Source: an uncultured Clostridia bacterium
GTDB lineage: Bacteria > Bacillota > Clostridia > Lachnospirales > CAG-274
Assembly: GCA_947589405.1 (NCBI GenBank)
Contig: CANQBT010000054.1
Span: 1-12,944, forward strand
DNA: 12,944 bases
Direction: 5' to 3'
Each line of letters opens with the position of its first letter. Position 1 is the first letter of the stretch. The notes below the pieces were generated by a model. The model was not told where the DNA came from and ran no database searches. It saw only the letters and a program-made list of their open reading frames with translations. Position numbers and translations under genes: made by a program. Below, one piece after another: positions 1 to 7,636 of the stretch.

Positions 1-102
1 AAGAGCGTTATGGAAGGATTAAGTATGCCTTTAGAAAAAGCATTAGAATTATTGAAGGTTCCGAAATCCGACTATCCTAAGTATGAGGAATTACTCAAAT
101 AA
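1..102 (+). CDS. C-terminal end of a plus-strand protein, possibly an Rpn/PD-(D/E)XK nuclease-transposase family member (partial)
   Basis: Frame 1 is open from base 1 to a TAA at 100-102, giving 33 residues that end in PKYEELLK. The piece has a 'GLSMPLEKALELL' stretch followed by 'VPKSDYPKYEELL'. Inference: this resembles the C-terminal tail of the Rpn family recombination-promoting nucleases / putative transposases that are common in Clostridia, but no catalytic part is visible. Leucine codons are mostly TTA (5 of 7), whereas the minus-strand genes nearby favour CTT and CTG. Together with its opposite orientation, this hints at a separate origin. A terminator follows 27 bases after the stop. 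It is certainly the end of an open frame; the family assignment is tentative. Confidence 0.5.
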   Translation, partial: KSVMEGLSMPLEKALELLKVPKSDYPKYEELLK

Positions 103-129
103 AGAACCACAAAGTCATAATATAAAATC

Positions 130-158
130 AAAAAAGCCTTGTCAAACAAGGCTTTTTT
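130..158. terminator. Bidirectional Rho-independent terminator
   Basis: A perfect 12-bp stem (130-141 with 147-158) has a 5-nt TCAAA loop. The arms run AAAAAAGCCTTG / CAAGGCTTTTTT, so either strand ends in a run of six T. It sits between the stop of the plus-strand partial gene (102) and the stop of the minus-strand metallopeptidase gene (198), and so serves both convergent units. Confidence 0.9.
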
Positions 159-197
159 GGTGTCATTATATTTGTTATAGTAATGCCGCAATTTTTA

Positions 198-932
198 TCA
201 ATCTCTTCTTCTTGTTACCGAGCTTATTATGGCAAGCAGTCTTAAAAGCTGAAGTATAGATGCTGCGGCTGCGGCTACATAGGTAAGGGCAGCAGATGTA
301 AGCACCTTTCTGGCTTCTCTGTTTTCCTCTCCCACAAGATAGCCATATTCGTCAAGCATTTTGAGTGCTCTTGCTGAAGCGTTGAACTCTACGGGAAGAG
401 TCACCAACTGGAAGAACACTACTGCTGAAAAAAGCAGAGCGCCTGCAATAGCAAGGGCATAGCTCTGAATAAAGCTGGCAAGAATAATGCCGATTATAAA
501 CAAAGGCATAGCTATCTTGCTGCTGAAGTTCACAACAGGGAATACGGCTGAACGCAGAGTCAGAGGAACATAGCCCTTTGCATGCTGAATGGCATGACCT
601 GTTTCGTGAGCAGCAACGCCTAACGCAGACACACTTCTGGAGCCGTATACAGGCTGTGAAAGATTGATTACCTTCCTTTTCGGATCATAATGGTCTGTAA
701 GAGAGCCTGGTATGGCTTCCACCGTTACGTCTGTAATACCGTTCTGCCTTAAAAGCATTTCTGCTACCTCTGCTCCCGTATAACCTCTTGAATTGGCTTT
801 TTTTGCATACTTGTTGAAGGTAGAGGTAACATTGCCTTGTATTATCATTGTAGCTATTGCCAAAATTAAAACTAAAAAGACCAAAAGTGAATTTATTCCT
901 CCGCCTACCATGTAGGGATAACCATAATACAT
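198..932 (-). CDS. Membrane zinc metallopeptidase, YugP family
   Basis: A predicted integral membrane neutral zinc peptidase of 244 aa; the family is usually about 225-230 aa. A hydrophobic segment at about 15-32 anchors the N terminus. The metal-binding HETGH motif is at residues 109-113, and the likely third ligand is E182 in PVEFNASARA. Hydrophobic segments at about 141-178 and 210-233 complete the membrane part. The start is supported by an AGGAGG 7 nt upstream of the ATG. It is the last gene of the yicC-to-fmt operon, 35 nt after fmt. In many Clostridia a gene of this family sits just after fmt and before rsmB. The physiological substrate is not established for the family, and I do not infer one. 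Confidence 0.9.
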   Translation of the reverse strand: MYYGYPYMVGGGINSLLVFLVLILAIATMIIQGNVTSTFNKYAKKANSRGYTGAEVAEMLLRQNGITDVTVEAIPGSLTDHYDPKRKVINLSQPVYGSRSVSALGVAAHETGHAIQHAKGYVPLTLRSAVFPVVNFSSKIAMPLFIIGIILASFIQSYALAIAGALLFSAVVFFQLVTLPVEFNASARALKMLDEYGYLVGEENREARKVLTSAALTYVAAAAASILQLLRLLAIISSVTRRRD

Positions 933-967
933 AAAATTCCTCCTTTTTTAATTAATAGCTTTTCCGT

Positions 968-1894
968 CTATATAAGTATATTTCCCTTTTCTATACTGTG
1001 ACCTCTCATATAATCGGCGGTGTTCATTTTCTTTCCGCCCTTTGCCTGTATTTCCCTTATGAGAAGAGCGCCGCTGCCTGTCCTTACTGTAAAGCCCTTC
1101 TTTTTGTCAACGGCAATTATTTCACCGGGCTTTCCGTCGCTTCCGCTTACAATATCGGCAGCATATATCTTTATTATTTCATCGTTAAAGCTTGTGTATG
1201 CTCCCGTTACAGGATTGAAGCCTCTTATTTTGTTCCTTATTTCCTCAGAGCTTTTGCTCCAGTCTATCCTGCCCATTTCTTTTGTTATCATATGGGCATA
1301 TGACGAAAGACTGTCGTCCTGTTTTTCAGGCTTGGCAGTACCCTTTTCTATCATATCTATGGCTTCGATAAGGGCCTTAGCGCCCTCTATAGCCATTTTG
1401 TCATGGAGTGTTCCGTATGTGTCATCATCGGTTATATCCACTTCTCTTTTCAGTATCATATCTCCCGAATCGAGAGCCTTTTCCATATACATGATCGTAA
1501 CGCCTGTTTTTTTTCTGCCGTCCAAAATACTTTGCTGTATGGGAGCAGCTCCTCTGTACTCAGGCAAAAGGGAACCATGCACATTTATGCAGCCGTATTT
1601 GGGAATATTCAATATTCTCTCTGAAAGTATCTGTCCATAAGCAGCTACCACAAATATATCAGCCTTTATTGTTTCCAGAAAATCAGTAAATTTTTCGTCC
1701 TTTATTTTTTCAGGCTGATATACAGGTATATTGCTTTCCTCTGCCGCAGCCTTTACAGGTGTGGGAAGAAGCTTCTTGCCTCTGCCCTTTGGTCTGTCAG
1801 GCTGACTTATTACAGCAGTTACATTATGCTTTTCTATAAGCGCCTTAAGGGCAGGGACTGCAAAATCAGGAGTTCCCATAAATACAATATCCAT
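968..1894 (-). CDS. fmt: Methionyl-tRNA formyltransferase
   Basis: Transfers the formyl group of 10-formyltetrahydrofolate to Met-tRNA(fMet) for translation initiation in the cytoplasm. The 308 aa match the usual length of about 310. The N-terminal Rossmann-like catalytic domain starts MDIVFMGTPDFAVPAL. The substrate loop includes QPDRPKGRGKK (31-41). The catalytic Asn-His-Asp set is N104, H106 (in NVHGSLLPEYRGAAPIQ) and D142 (in EKALDSGDM). The C-terminal tRNA-binding domain follows from about residue 205. Its ATG lies 3 nt after the def stop, so translation is probably coupled. Having formylase directly behind deformylase in one transcript is the classic bacterial pairing. Confidence 0.98.
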   Translation of the reverse strand: MDIVFMGTPDFAVPALKALIEKHNVTAVISQPDRPKGRGKKLLPTPVKAAAEESNIPVYQPEKIKDEKFTDFLETIKADIFVVAAYGQILSERILNIPKYGCINVHGSLLPEYRGAAPIQQSILDGRKKTGVTIMYMEKALDSGDMILKREVDITDDDTYGTLHDKMAIEGAKALIEAIDMIEKGTAKPEKQDDSLSSYAHMITKEMGRIDWSKSSEEIRNKIRGFNPVTGAYTSFNDEIIKIYAADIVSGSDGKPGEIIAVDKKKGFTVRTGSGALLIREIQAKGGKKMNTADYMRGHSIEKGNILI

Positions 1895-1897
1895 GTA

Positions 1898-2368
1898 TTA
1901 TTCCTCCTCTTCCTCTGCGTCCATAAGCTCGCCTTCTACTATATCTATATACAGCTTGCCGTCAAGATGATCCAGCTCATGGCATATGGCTCTTGCCATA
2001 AGCTCCTCACCCTCTGTTATAACAGTTTCTCCATCTCTGTTAAGTGACTGCACCTTTACATAATTAGGTCTTGTTACCTGTCCCATTTTGCCGGGTACGG
2101 AAAGGCAGCCTTCGTTTCCTGTCTGAGAGCCTGAGCTTTCCAATATGACAGGATTTATAAATTCAAACAGGCCTTCGCCTATGTCTATCACAACTATTCT
2201 TTTGAGCATACCTACCTGCGGAGCCGCAAGCCCTACGCCATTGGCATTATACATAGTGTCTGCAAGATCGTCTAAAAGCTCTATTATCTTAGGGGTAATT
2301 TCCTTTACCTCCTTGCATTTTTTCCTCAGTATAGGCTCATCCTGCTCTCTGACCATTCTTATTGCCAT
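1898..2368 (-). CDS. def: Peptide deformylase
   Basis: Removes the formyl group from the N-terminal methionine of nascent proteins; a metal hydrolase acting at the ribosome exit. It has 156 aa. All three signature motifs are present: GVGLAAPQVG (44-53), EGCLSVPG (86-93) and HELDH (130-134). The metal ligands are therefore C88, H130 and H134, with E131 catalytic. The residue before the HELDH is Cys (ICHELDH) where many family members have Gln. The C terminus ends in five consecutive Glu; their codons carry the ribosome binding site of fmt. The def site itself (AGGAGG, 7 nt before the ATG) overlaps the priA stop codon (TAGGAGG), which argues for tight coupling with priA 11 nt upstream. Confidence 0.98.
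   Translation of the reverse strand: MAIRMVREQDEPILRKKCKEVKEITPKIIELLDDLADTMYNANGVGLAAPQVGMLKRIVVIDIGEGLFEFINPVILESSGSQTGNEGCLSVPGKMGQVTRPNYVKVQSLNRDGETVITEGEELMARAICHELDHLDGKLYIDIVEGELMDAEEEEE
1903..1908 (-). promoter_or_regulatory. fmt ribosome binding site inside the def acidic tail codons
   Basis: On the minus strand AGGAGG sits 8 nt before the fmt ATG. It lies within the GAG-GAG-GAA codons that encode the last Glu residues of peptide deformylase, just before its TAA stop (1898-1900). Confidence 0.85.
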
Positions 2369-2379
2369 TTTGCTTCCTC

Positions 2380-4602
2380 CTAAAAAATATAGCTGGGATT
2401 CAGATATAATCCCACATTTATTTTATCAAGACTTGTCTGCTTAGAAAGCTTATCCAGGCAGAACAGTACATAATTTCTTAATTTATCCTCATTTTCACAT
2501 TTTACGGTTATCTGCCACCTGTACACATTATTTATTTTGGAAATAACGGCAGGTGTGGGACCAAGACGTGTAAACATATTGTTTTTATTATATCGCTTCA
2601 TTATATCGGCAAGGCGTGTAATAGTCTGCCTTAATATATATTCGTTCTCGCCCGTAAGCATAACAAGGAAAATATTTGTAAAAGGCGGATAGTTCATGTT
2701 TTTTCTGAAAGCTATTTCCTCTTCATAAAATTCCTTGTAATCATTCTCAGCGGCATAACGTATGCTGTAGTTATCGGGAGAATATGTCTGTATATACACG
2801 GTCCCTTCCTTATCTGCCCTGCCGGCTCTGCCGGAAACCTGAGAAACCAGCTGATAAGTATTTTCTCCACTTCTGTAATCTCCTATATTAAGTGACAGAT
2901 CGGCGGCTACTACTCCTACCAAAGTTACATTGGGAAAGTCAAGTCCCTTTGCTATCATCTGAGTGCCTATGAGAATATCCGCCTTTCCTTTTCTGAAATC
3001 CTCCAGTATAGTCTGATGGCTGTTTTTTCTCCTTGTAGTGTCCATATCCATTCTCAGCACTCTTGCCTTTGGGAAAAGCCTTAATACCTCCTGTTCTATT
3101 TTTTCCGTACCGGCTCCGAAATATTTGATATATTCCGAACCGCATTGCGGACATACGGAAGGCACGCCTATGGTTTTTCCGCAGTAATGACACAAAAGCC
3201 TATTTATGCCCTTGTGATATGTATAGCTTACATTACAGTTACCGCAGCTCATTACATAGCCGCAGCTTCTGCATGAAACAAATGTGGAATGACCTCTTCG
3301 GTTCAGGAAAAGTATGGTCTGCCTTTTGTTTTCCAGATTTTCATTTATAGCATTTTTAAGCTCGGTGCTGAATACGGAAAAATTTTTGCGGGCAAGCTCT
3401 TTTCTCATATCCACAATGTGTATTTTTGGAAAAGTATTGTTCACTCTGTGCTTCAGCTCTATAAGCTCATATTCTCCATGCTGTGCTCTGTAATAGCTCA
3501 GAAGAGAAGGAGTAGCGCTACCCAATATAACGGTACAGCCATATAGCTCGCTAAGCTTTTCCGCAATTTCCCTTGCGTCATATTTGGGAGACTGTATGTC
3601 CGATTTATAGGTGGATTCATGCTCCTCGTCTATTATTATAACGCCAATATTTTCAAAAGGAGTGAATACGGCAGAGCGGGGTCCTATCATTACAGATATT
3701 TCCCTGCGTCTTGCCCTTGTCCATTGGTCATATCTTTCACCGTCCGAAAGCCTTGAATGAGTTACCGCAACTCTGCTTCCGAAACGAGCCACAAAGCGCT
3801 CTACAGTCTGCTGGGTAAGTGATATTTCCGGCACAAGCACTATTGCCTCCTTGCCCTGTGAGAGGACCTTTTCAATAGCTCTCATATATATCTCAGTCTT
3901 TCCGCTTCCTGTTACGCCATGTATAAGCAAGGGCTTTTTTTCATCTCTATCCATTGCGGAAAAGATACGATACACAGCGTCCGCCTGTTCATCTGTAAGG
4001 ACAGGAGGTTTGCTCCTCTCCACAAGAGCGGAATTGAAATTCCCTCTGTATTCCTGAACATATGTCTTTACAAGCAGATTCTTTTTAATAAGCGCATTTA
4101 TGGGCGAATCATCTACGTCCAGAAGTGTCTTTATATGACTTACGGGTATCTCGTCACCGTTCAGAAGGACTTCCAGCACTCTTTTTTGCTTTGTGTCTTT
4201 TTTAAGGACCTTTATTATATCCTCATTTATATTTTCGTTATTTACATTAAGCTTTACACAGGCAAAGTTTTTTTCATTCACCTTTTTGGGTACGATACAT
4301 CTGAAACAGCTGCTGAATGTGGTATAATACTTTTCCTTCATCCAGTTGGCAAGCTCTATACGCTTAGGGCTTATTACTGTATAATCCTCGCATATATTGC
4401 TTATTTCCTTAATAAGCGCATCGTCTATGTCGGCTTTGTCCGTAATGCCTACAACATAGCCCTCCGTAGGTCTGTTTCCTCTGCCAAAGGGAACAATTAC
4501 TCTCATGCCCGGTTCCACAGACATTCCTTCCGGTATTTTGTAATGAAATATGTGGTCAATATTTTTGTGACCTATAGATATTATTACAACTGCATATTTC
4601 AT
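2380..4602 (-). CDS. priA: Primosomal protein N' (replication restart helicase PriA)
   Basis: A 3'-5' superfamily 2 helicase that recognises stalled forks and reloads the replicative helicase. The 740 aa fit the family. The N-terminal fork-binding domain (about 1-105) is followed by the helicase core. Seen motifs: Walker A GVTGSGKT (229-236), Walker B DEEH (325-328), motif III GSATPS (361-366) and motif VI QVSGRAGR (588-595). A zinc-binding insertion carries eight cysteines (C444, C447, C453, C456, C471, C474, C484, C487), all retained. The C-terminal end LNPSYIF is typical. The ribosome binding site is weaker (GGGAG) than those of its neighbours. The gap to rpoZ is 21 nt; the coaBC gene found at this place in Bacillus is absent. 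Confidence 0.98.
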   Translation of the reverse strand: MKYAVVIISIGHKNIDHIFHYKIPEGMSVEPGMRVIVPFGRGNRPTEGYVVGITDKADIDDALIKEISNICEDYTVISPKRIELANWMKEKYYTTFSSCFRCIVPKKVNEKNFACVKLNVNNENINEDIIKVLKKDTKQKRVLEVLLNGDEIPVSHIKTLLDVDDSPINALIKKNLLVKTYVQEYRGNFNSALVERSKPPVLTDEQADAVYRIFSAMDRDEKKPLLIHGVTGSGKTEIYMRAIEKVLSQGKEAIVLVPEISLTQQTVERFVARFGSRVAVTHSRLSDGERYDQWTRARRREISVMIGPRSAVFTPFENIGVIIIDEEHESTYKSDIQSPKYDAREIAEKLSELYGCTVILGSATPSLLSYYRAQHGEYELIELKHRVNNTFPKIHIVDMRKELARKNFSVFSTELKNAINENLENKRQTILFLNRRGHSTFVSCRSCGYVMSCGNCNVSYTYHKGINRLLCHYCGKTIGVPSVCPQCGSEYIKYFGAGTEKIEQEVLRLFPKARVLRMDMDTTRRKNSHQTILEDFRKGKADILIGTQMIAKGLDFPNVTLVGVVAADLSLNIGDYRSGENTYQLVSQVSGRAGRADKEGTVYIQTYSPDNYSIRYAAENDYKEFYEEEIAFRKNMNYPPFTNIFLVMLTGENEYILRQTITRLADIMKRYNKNNMFTRLGPTPAVISKINNVYRWQITVKCENEDKLRNYVLFCLDKLSKQTSLDKINVGLYLNPSYIF

Positions 4603-4623
4603 ATATTACGCTCCCTGCAATCA

Positions 4624-5082
4624 TTACTCCTCTGATATTATCTCCTCAAGATCATCGTCTACTATCTCGACAACATCGTCTTCTTCAATACGGTTCTCAA
4701 CAGCCTCTTCCGCAAGCTCATCGCCTGCTGTTTCATTGTCGTCCTCATCTTCTTCATATTCGTCGTTTTCGTTTTTTGCTTCCTGCATAACTACGTTCTT
4801 TAATTCCAGCTTTATATCATCCTCTTCCTTCTTGACAGGCACAGGTCTGAGCACAGTACCCTGACCTTCGGGAACGACCTTTATCTTGCCTTCCTTTATT
4901 TCTTCAACAGCTGTAGATACAGGCTTGTTCTCCATAGGATCTTCGATCATAGGCTCATCGCCGTCTATGATCTGTCTTGCCCTCTTAGCAGCCGCTATTA
5001 CTATAGTGTAACGGCTTGTAACGTGCTTTTGTGAGTCCTTATTCATAATATCCATAAGTTCTGCATAAGATGGTTTTAACAT
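4624..5082 (-). CDS. rpoZ: RNA polymerase omega subunit with long acidic C-terminal extension
   Basis: Omega helps assemble and stabilise RNA polymerase by binding the beta' subunit. Residues 1-70 are a normal omega: MLKPSYAELM, then VTSRYTIVIAAAKRARQIIDG (with the conserved AAAKRARQ helix) and AVEEIKEGKIKV. The family is usually 65-90 aa, but this protein has 152. Residues 71-100 are a mixed-charge linker. Residues 101-152 hold 28 Asp or Glu and only two basic residues, so the tail is probably disordered. The start is well fixed by AAGGAGA, which lies in the last codons of gmk; the two genes are 1 nt apart. There is no frameshift or second start that would separate the tail from the omega part. 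Confidence 0.93.
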   Translation of the reverse strand: MLKPSYAELMDIMNKDSQKHVTSRYTIVIAAAKRARQIIDGDEPMIEDPMENKPVSTAVEEIKEGKIKVVPEGQGTVLRPVPVKKEEDDIKLELKNVVMQEAKNENDEYEEDEDDNETAGDELAEEAVENRIEEDDVVEIVDDDLEEIISEE

Positions 5083-5083
5083 A

Positions 5084-5698
5084 TCAAATTTCTCCTTTAA
5101 ACCTTTTTATTATATTTCTGTTGTTTACTGCCTTAGCTCTTTCCGAATCAACTATATTTTTAAGCTTATTGACCGTATCCTCTATGTCGTCATTTATAAC
5201 GATATAGTCATAGGCGCTTATATATTCCACTTCTTCCAAAGCCCTCTGCGTCCTTGTTTCTATCTGCTGAGCTGTTTCGCTTCCACGACCCTCCAGCCTT
5301 GACCTAAGCTCTGCCAATGTTTCGGGCATAAGGAATATGAGAACTGCCTCCGGCACAGCCGACTTCACCTGCAAAGCACCCTGTACCTCTATTTCAAGCA
5401 TTACATCTTTTCCTGCATTTATGCGGTCTATGACATACTGCTTGGGAGTGCCGTAATAATTCCCGCTGAATACTGCATATTCAAAGAATTCATTATTCTC
5501 TATCATATGCTCAAATTCGTCCCTGCTTTTAAAAAAGTAGCTTACGCCTTCCTTGTCCTCTTCTCTTGGCTGTCTTGTGGTAGCTGATATGGAAAGCTCC
5601 AGAGGCTCCGATTCAAGAAGCTTTTTCATAACGGTTCCCTTTCCTGCTCCCGACGGTCCCGAAAGCACAAAGAGAAGTCCTTTTTTGTACTCGCTCAT
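5084..5698 (-). CDS. gmk: Guanylate kinase
   Basis: Phosphorylates GMP (or dGMP) to GDP with ATP in the cytoplasm, feeding GTP synthesis and tying into (p)ppGpp metabolism. The 204 aa are normal for the family. The P-loop GPSGAGKGT is at 14-22. The GMP-binding segment follows with TTRQPR (40-45) and GVSYFF (51-56). EIEVQGALQVK (102-112) and the lid arginines in RLEGRGSET (134-142) complete the active site. The GAGGG site 7 nt before the ATG lies next to the stop of yicC, 11 nt upstream. The order yicC, gmk, rpoZ is conserved in Firmicutes, although the small remA gene usually found between yicC and gmk is missing here. Confidence 0.98.
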   Translation of the reverse strand: MSEYKKGLLFVLSGPSGAGKGTVMKKLLESEPLELSISATTRQPREEDKEGVSYFFKSRDEFEHMIENNEFFEYAVFSGNYYGTPKQYVIDRINAGKDVMLEIEVQGALQVKSAVPEAVLIFLMPETLAELRSRLEGRGSETAQQIETRTQRALEEVEYISAYDYIVINDDIEDTVNKLKNIVDSERAKAVNNRNIIKRFKGEI

Positions 5699-5709
5699 AT
5701 TATGACCCT

Positions 5710-6591
5710 CTATTCGATATTCTGTATCTGTTCCCTTATTTTTTCCAATTCGCTCTTCGTGTCTACAACAGCGCTTGTTATTTTAAGGTCATTTGACTTG
5801 GAACCCATTGTATTTACTTCTCTGTTCATTTCCTGAACAAGAAAATCCAGCTTACGGCCTACAGGGACCTTTTCTTCAATTATAGTCCTCATCTGCTCAA
5901 TATGGCTGTACATTCTTGTGATCTCCTCATCTATGCACGCCTTGTCGGAAAAAATAAGGACCTCTGTAAGTATTCTGGATTCGTCAGCCTTTATTTCCTC
6001 AAGCTCGTTAAGCTTTTCCGTAAGTCTTGCCTTATAGTCCTCAGCGACCAAAGGCGCTCTTTCGTTAATGGCATCTACATATTTCTTTATGATGCCAAGC
6101 TTTTCCAGAATACTTGACTTAAGGGCTTCCCCTTCTCTTTCCCTCATTGCCACAAAGCTGTCAAGGGCTTCCTCAGCAGCTTTTGTAAGACATTGGTCTA
6201 TCTCATCTTCCGCATTTTCGCTTACCAAGCCCTTCTCTACGGAAACGGCATCGGGGAATTTTGCCACAAGGTCAAGAGATATGCTGTCTTTAATATTGTA
6301 TTTTTCTTTCATTTCGTTTAAAACGGCTATATAGCTTTCAACTATGCCCTCGTTTATGCTTATGCTCACATCATCCTTTGAAAAGGTTTCAAAGGTAACA
6401 TATACATCTATCTTTCCTCTGAACACCTTAGAGCCTATAAGCTTTTTGAGCTTATCCTCATAGGGCAGCATAATTCTTGGCATTTTTACAGTAACATCAT
6501 TATATCTGTGATTGACTGCCTTTATCTCCACAACGAATTTCCTGTTGTAGAGAGTACATTCACCACGTCCGTAGCCTGTCATGCTGTGCAT
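5710..6591 (-). CDS. YicC/YloC family endoribonuclease
   Basis: First gene of the operon, 293 aa, full length. The family signatures are MTGYGRGE near the N terminus, EIKAVNHRYND (22-32) and the C-terminal block GRKLDFLVQEMNREVNTMGS (245-264), followed by the helix SELEKIREQIQNIE. Established knowledge: YicC proteins are hexameric-type RNases implicated in small-RNA and mRNA turnover, and in Bacillus the orthologue is YloC. A helical middle region (about 140-240) is rich in Lys and Glu. The ATG is preceded by ATGAGG at suitable spacing, and the second ATG (residue 4) would cut into the conserved MTGYG block. The upstream region has only a weak promoter match. Confidence 0.95.
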   Translation of the reverse strand: MHSMTGYGRGECTLYNRKFVVEIKAVNHRYNDVTVKMPRIMLPYEDKLKKLIGSKVFRGKIDVYVTFETFSKDDVSISINEGIVESYIAVLNEMKEKYNIKDSISLDLVAKFPDAVSVEKGLVSENAEDEIDQCLTKAAEEALDSFVAMREREGEALKSSILEKLGIIKKYVDAINERAPLVAEDYKARLTEKLNELEEIKADESRILTEVLIFSDKACIDEEITRMYSHIEQMRTIIEEKVPVGRKLDFLVQEMNREVNTMGSKSNDLKITSAVVDTKSELEKIREQIQNIE

Positions 6592-6629
6592 TTTAAATAC
6601 CTCATTTCTAATTTCTTGTATATGCTCTA

Positions 6630-6658
6630 AGTATACAATATATGATCGGAAAATAAAA
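6630..6658 (-). promoter_or_regulatory. Weak candidate sigma-A promoter for the yicC-fmt operon
   Basis: On the minus strand a -10-like TATACT (6630-6635) lies about 39 nt before the yicC ATG. At 17 bp spacing the -35 position reads TTTTAT (6653-6658), which matches only half of TTGACA. A second -10-like TATATT (6637-6642) overlaps. The location is right, but the -35 is poor. Confidence 0.35.
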
Positions 6659-6664
6659 GCTTTT

Positions 6665-6699
6665 TTAACAAAATATTTAAATTATTCATTTTTTGTTAA
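6665..6699. repeat. AT-rich inverted repeat upstream of yicC
   Basis: Perfect 9-bp arms TTAACAAAA (6665-6673) and TTTTGTTAA (6691-6699) are separated by 17 nt. The repeat lies between the rbgA terminator and the yicC promoter region. It is not followed by a T run in the right place and no gene ends next to it, so an operator or binding site is more likely than a terminator. The function is unknown. Confidence 0.5.
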
Positions 6700-6720
6700 T
6701 AATTGGTATATTGTACATAT

Positions 6721-6752
6721 AAAAAGGGACGCCAAATAAATGGTATCCCTTT
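6721..6752 (-). terminator. Rho-independent terminator of rbgA
   Basis: Read on the minus strand, AAAGGGA and TCCCTTT form a 7-bp outer stem (6746-6752 with 6723-6729). After one A/C mismatch a 4-bp inner stem (one G-U pair) and a 6-nt loop close it. The 3' side continues into a run of five T. It starts 12 nt after the rbgA stop. Confidence 0.85.
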
Positions 6753-6764
6753 AATTTACGCATT

Positions 6765-7610
6765 TTAGATCCTGTCCAGCGTTATCCTTCCAAGCTTTGC
6801 CCCTCTGAATTCGTCTATAAGTATATCGGCTGTTCTCTTGTAATCGATCTCGTTTCCTTTCTTTATGAATCCTCTCTTTTCCCCTATAAGCTTCAATACG
6901 TCGTGGGAAGGCGTTCCCGGATCATACTCCACGCCATATCTTGCTTTGACAGCATCGGGATAGAGCTTGTCAAGGTACTCTATAAGATTACATGCTAACT
7001 CGGCGGAATCGATTATATCATCGTTTATGGCTCCCGTAAAGGCAAGCTTAAGCCCTACTTCCCTATCCTCAAACTTAGGCCATAGTATGCCCGGAGTATC
7101 AAGCAGTTCAAAATCCTTCCTTACCTTTATCCATTGCTTACCTCTTGTAACGCCTGCCTTATCTCCTGTCTTTGCCATATTTCTGCCTGCCAGCTTATTG
7201 ATAAGAGTGGACTTGCCCACATTGGGTATGCCAACTATCATAGCCCTTACAGGCACGAATATCCTGCCTCTTTTTTTAAGTCTTTCTATTTTTTCTTCCA
7301 TAAGGCTGCGGGCTATAGGATATATTTCCCTTATACCTCTGCCGTTTATGGAATTGACCTGTACCGTCTCAAAGCCCTTTTCCCTAAAACAGTCTTGCCA
7401 TTCTTTGGTTATTTCCTCATCAGCCAGATCGCACTTGTTCAGTATTATTATTCTCTTTTTATTCCTTGCAAGGTCATCTATTTCGGGATTTTTACTGCTC
7501 ATAGGCGATCTTGCGTCCAAAAGCTCTATAACTATATCTACAAGAGATATGTTTTCCTCCATCATTCTGCGGGTCTTTGTCATATGACCCGGATACCATT
7601 GTATATCCAT
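6765..7610 (-). CDS. rbgA: Ribosome biogenesis GTPase RbgA (YlqF)
   Basis: A circularly permuted GTPase required for late assembly of the 50S subunit. The 281 aa are full length. The motif order is permuted as expected: G4 NKCD (58-61) comes before G1 GIPNVGKST (127-135), G2 in GVTRGKQ (153-159) and G3 DTPG (171-174). The N-terminal WYPGHM contains H9, equivalent to the catalytic histidine known in Bacillus RbgA. The C-terminal helical RNA-binding domain spans about 190-281. The start is backed by AAGGAG 6 nt before the ATG. rbgA follows rplS, as in Bacillus, but a terminator lies between them and the gap is too short for a clear own promoter, so expression probably depends on readthrough. 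The rnhB gene that often follows is absent. Confidence 0.97.
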   Translation of the reverse strand: MDIQWYPGHMTKTRRMMEENISLVDIVIELLDARSPMSSKNPEIDDLARNKKRIIILNKCDLADEEITKEWQDCFREKGFETVQVNSINGRGIREIYPIARSLMEEKIERLKKRGRIFVPVRAMIVGIPNVGKSTLINKLAGRNMAKTGDKAGVTRGKQWIKVRKDFELLDTPGILWPKFEDREVGLKLAFTGAINDDIIDSAELACNLIEYLDKLYPDAVKARYGVEYDPGTPSHDVLKLIGEKRGFIKKGNEIDYKRTADILIDEFRGAKLGRITLDRI

Positions 7611-7636
7611 AGCTTACTCCTTATATTTTTCCTCAT

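Noticed and set aside
1020..1640. 206-aa plus-strand open frame opposite fmt
   Set aside because: It lies entirely antisense to a clear fmt gene, has no ribosome binding site or recognisable domain, and its residues follow from the complementary codon pattern.
3919..4635. 238-aa plus-strand open frame opposite priA
   Set aside because: Antisense to a well-conserved helicase gene; composition is rich in Tyr, Ile, Phe and Cys, as expected from reading the reverse of AT-rich coding DNA.
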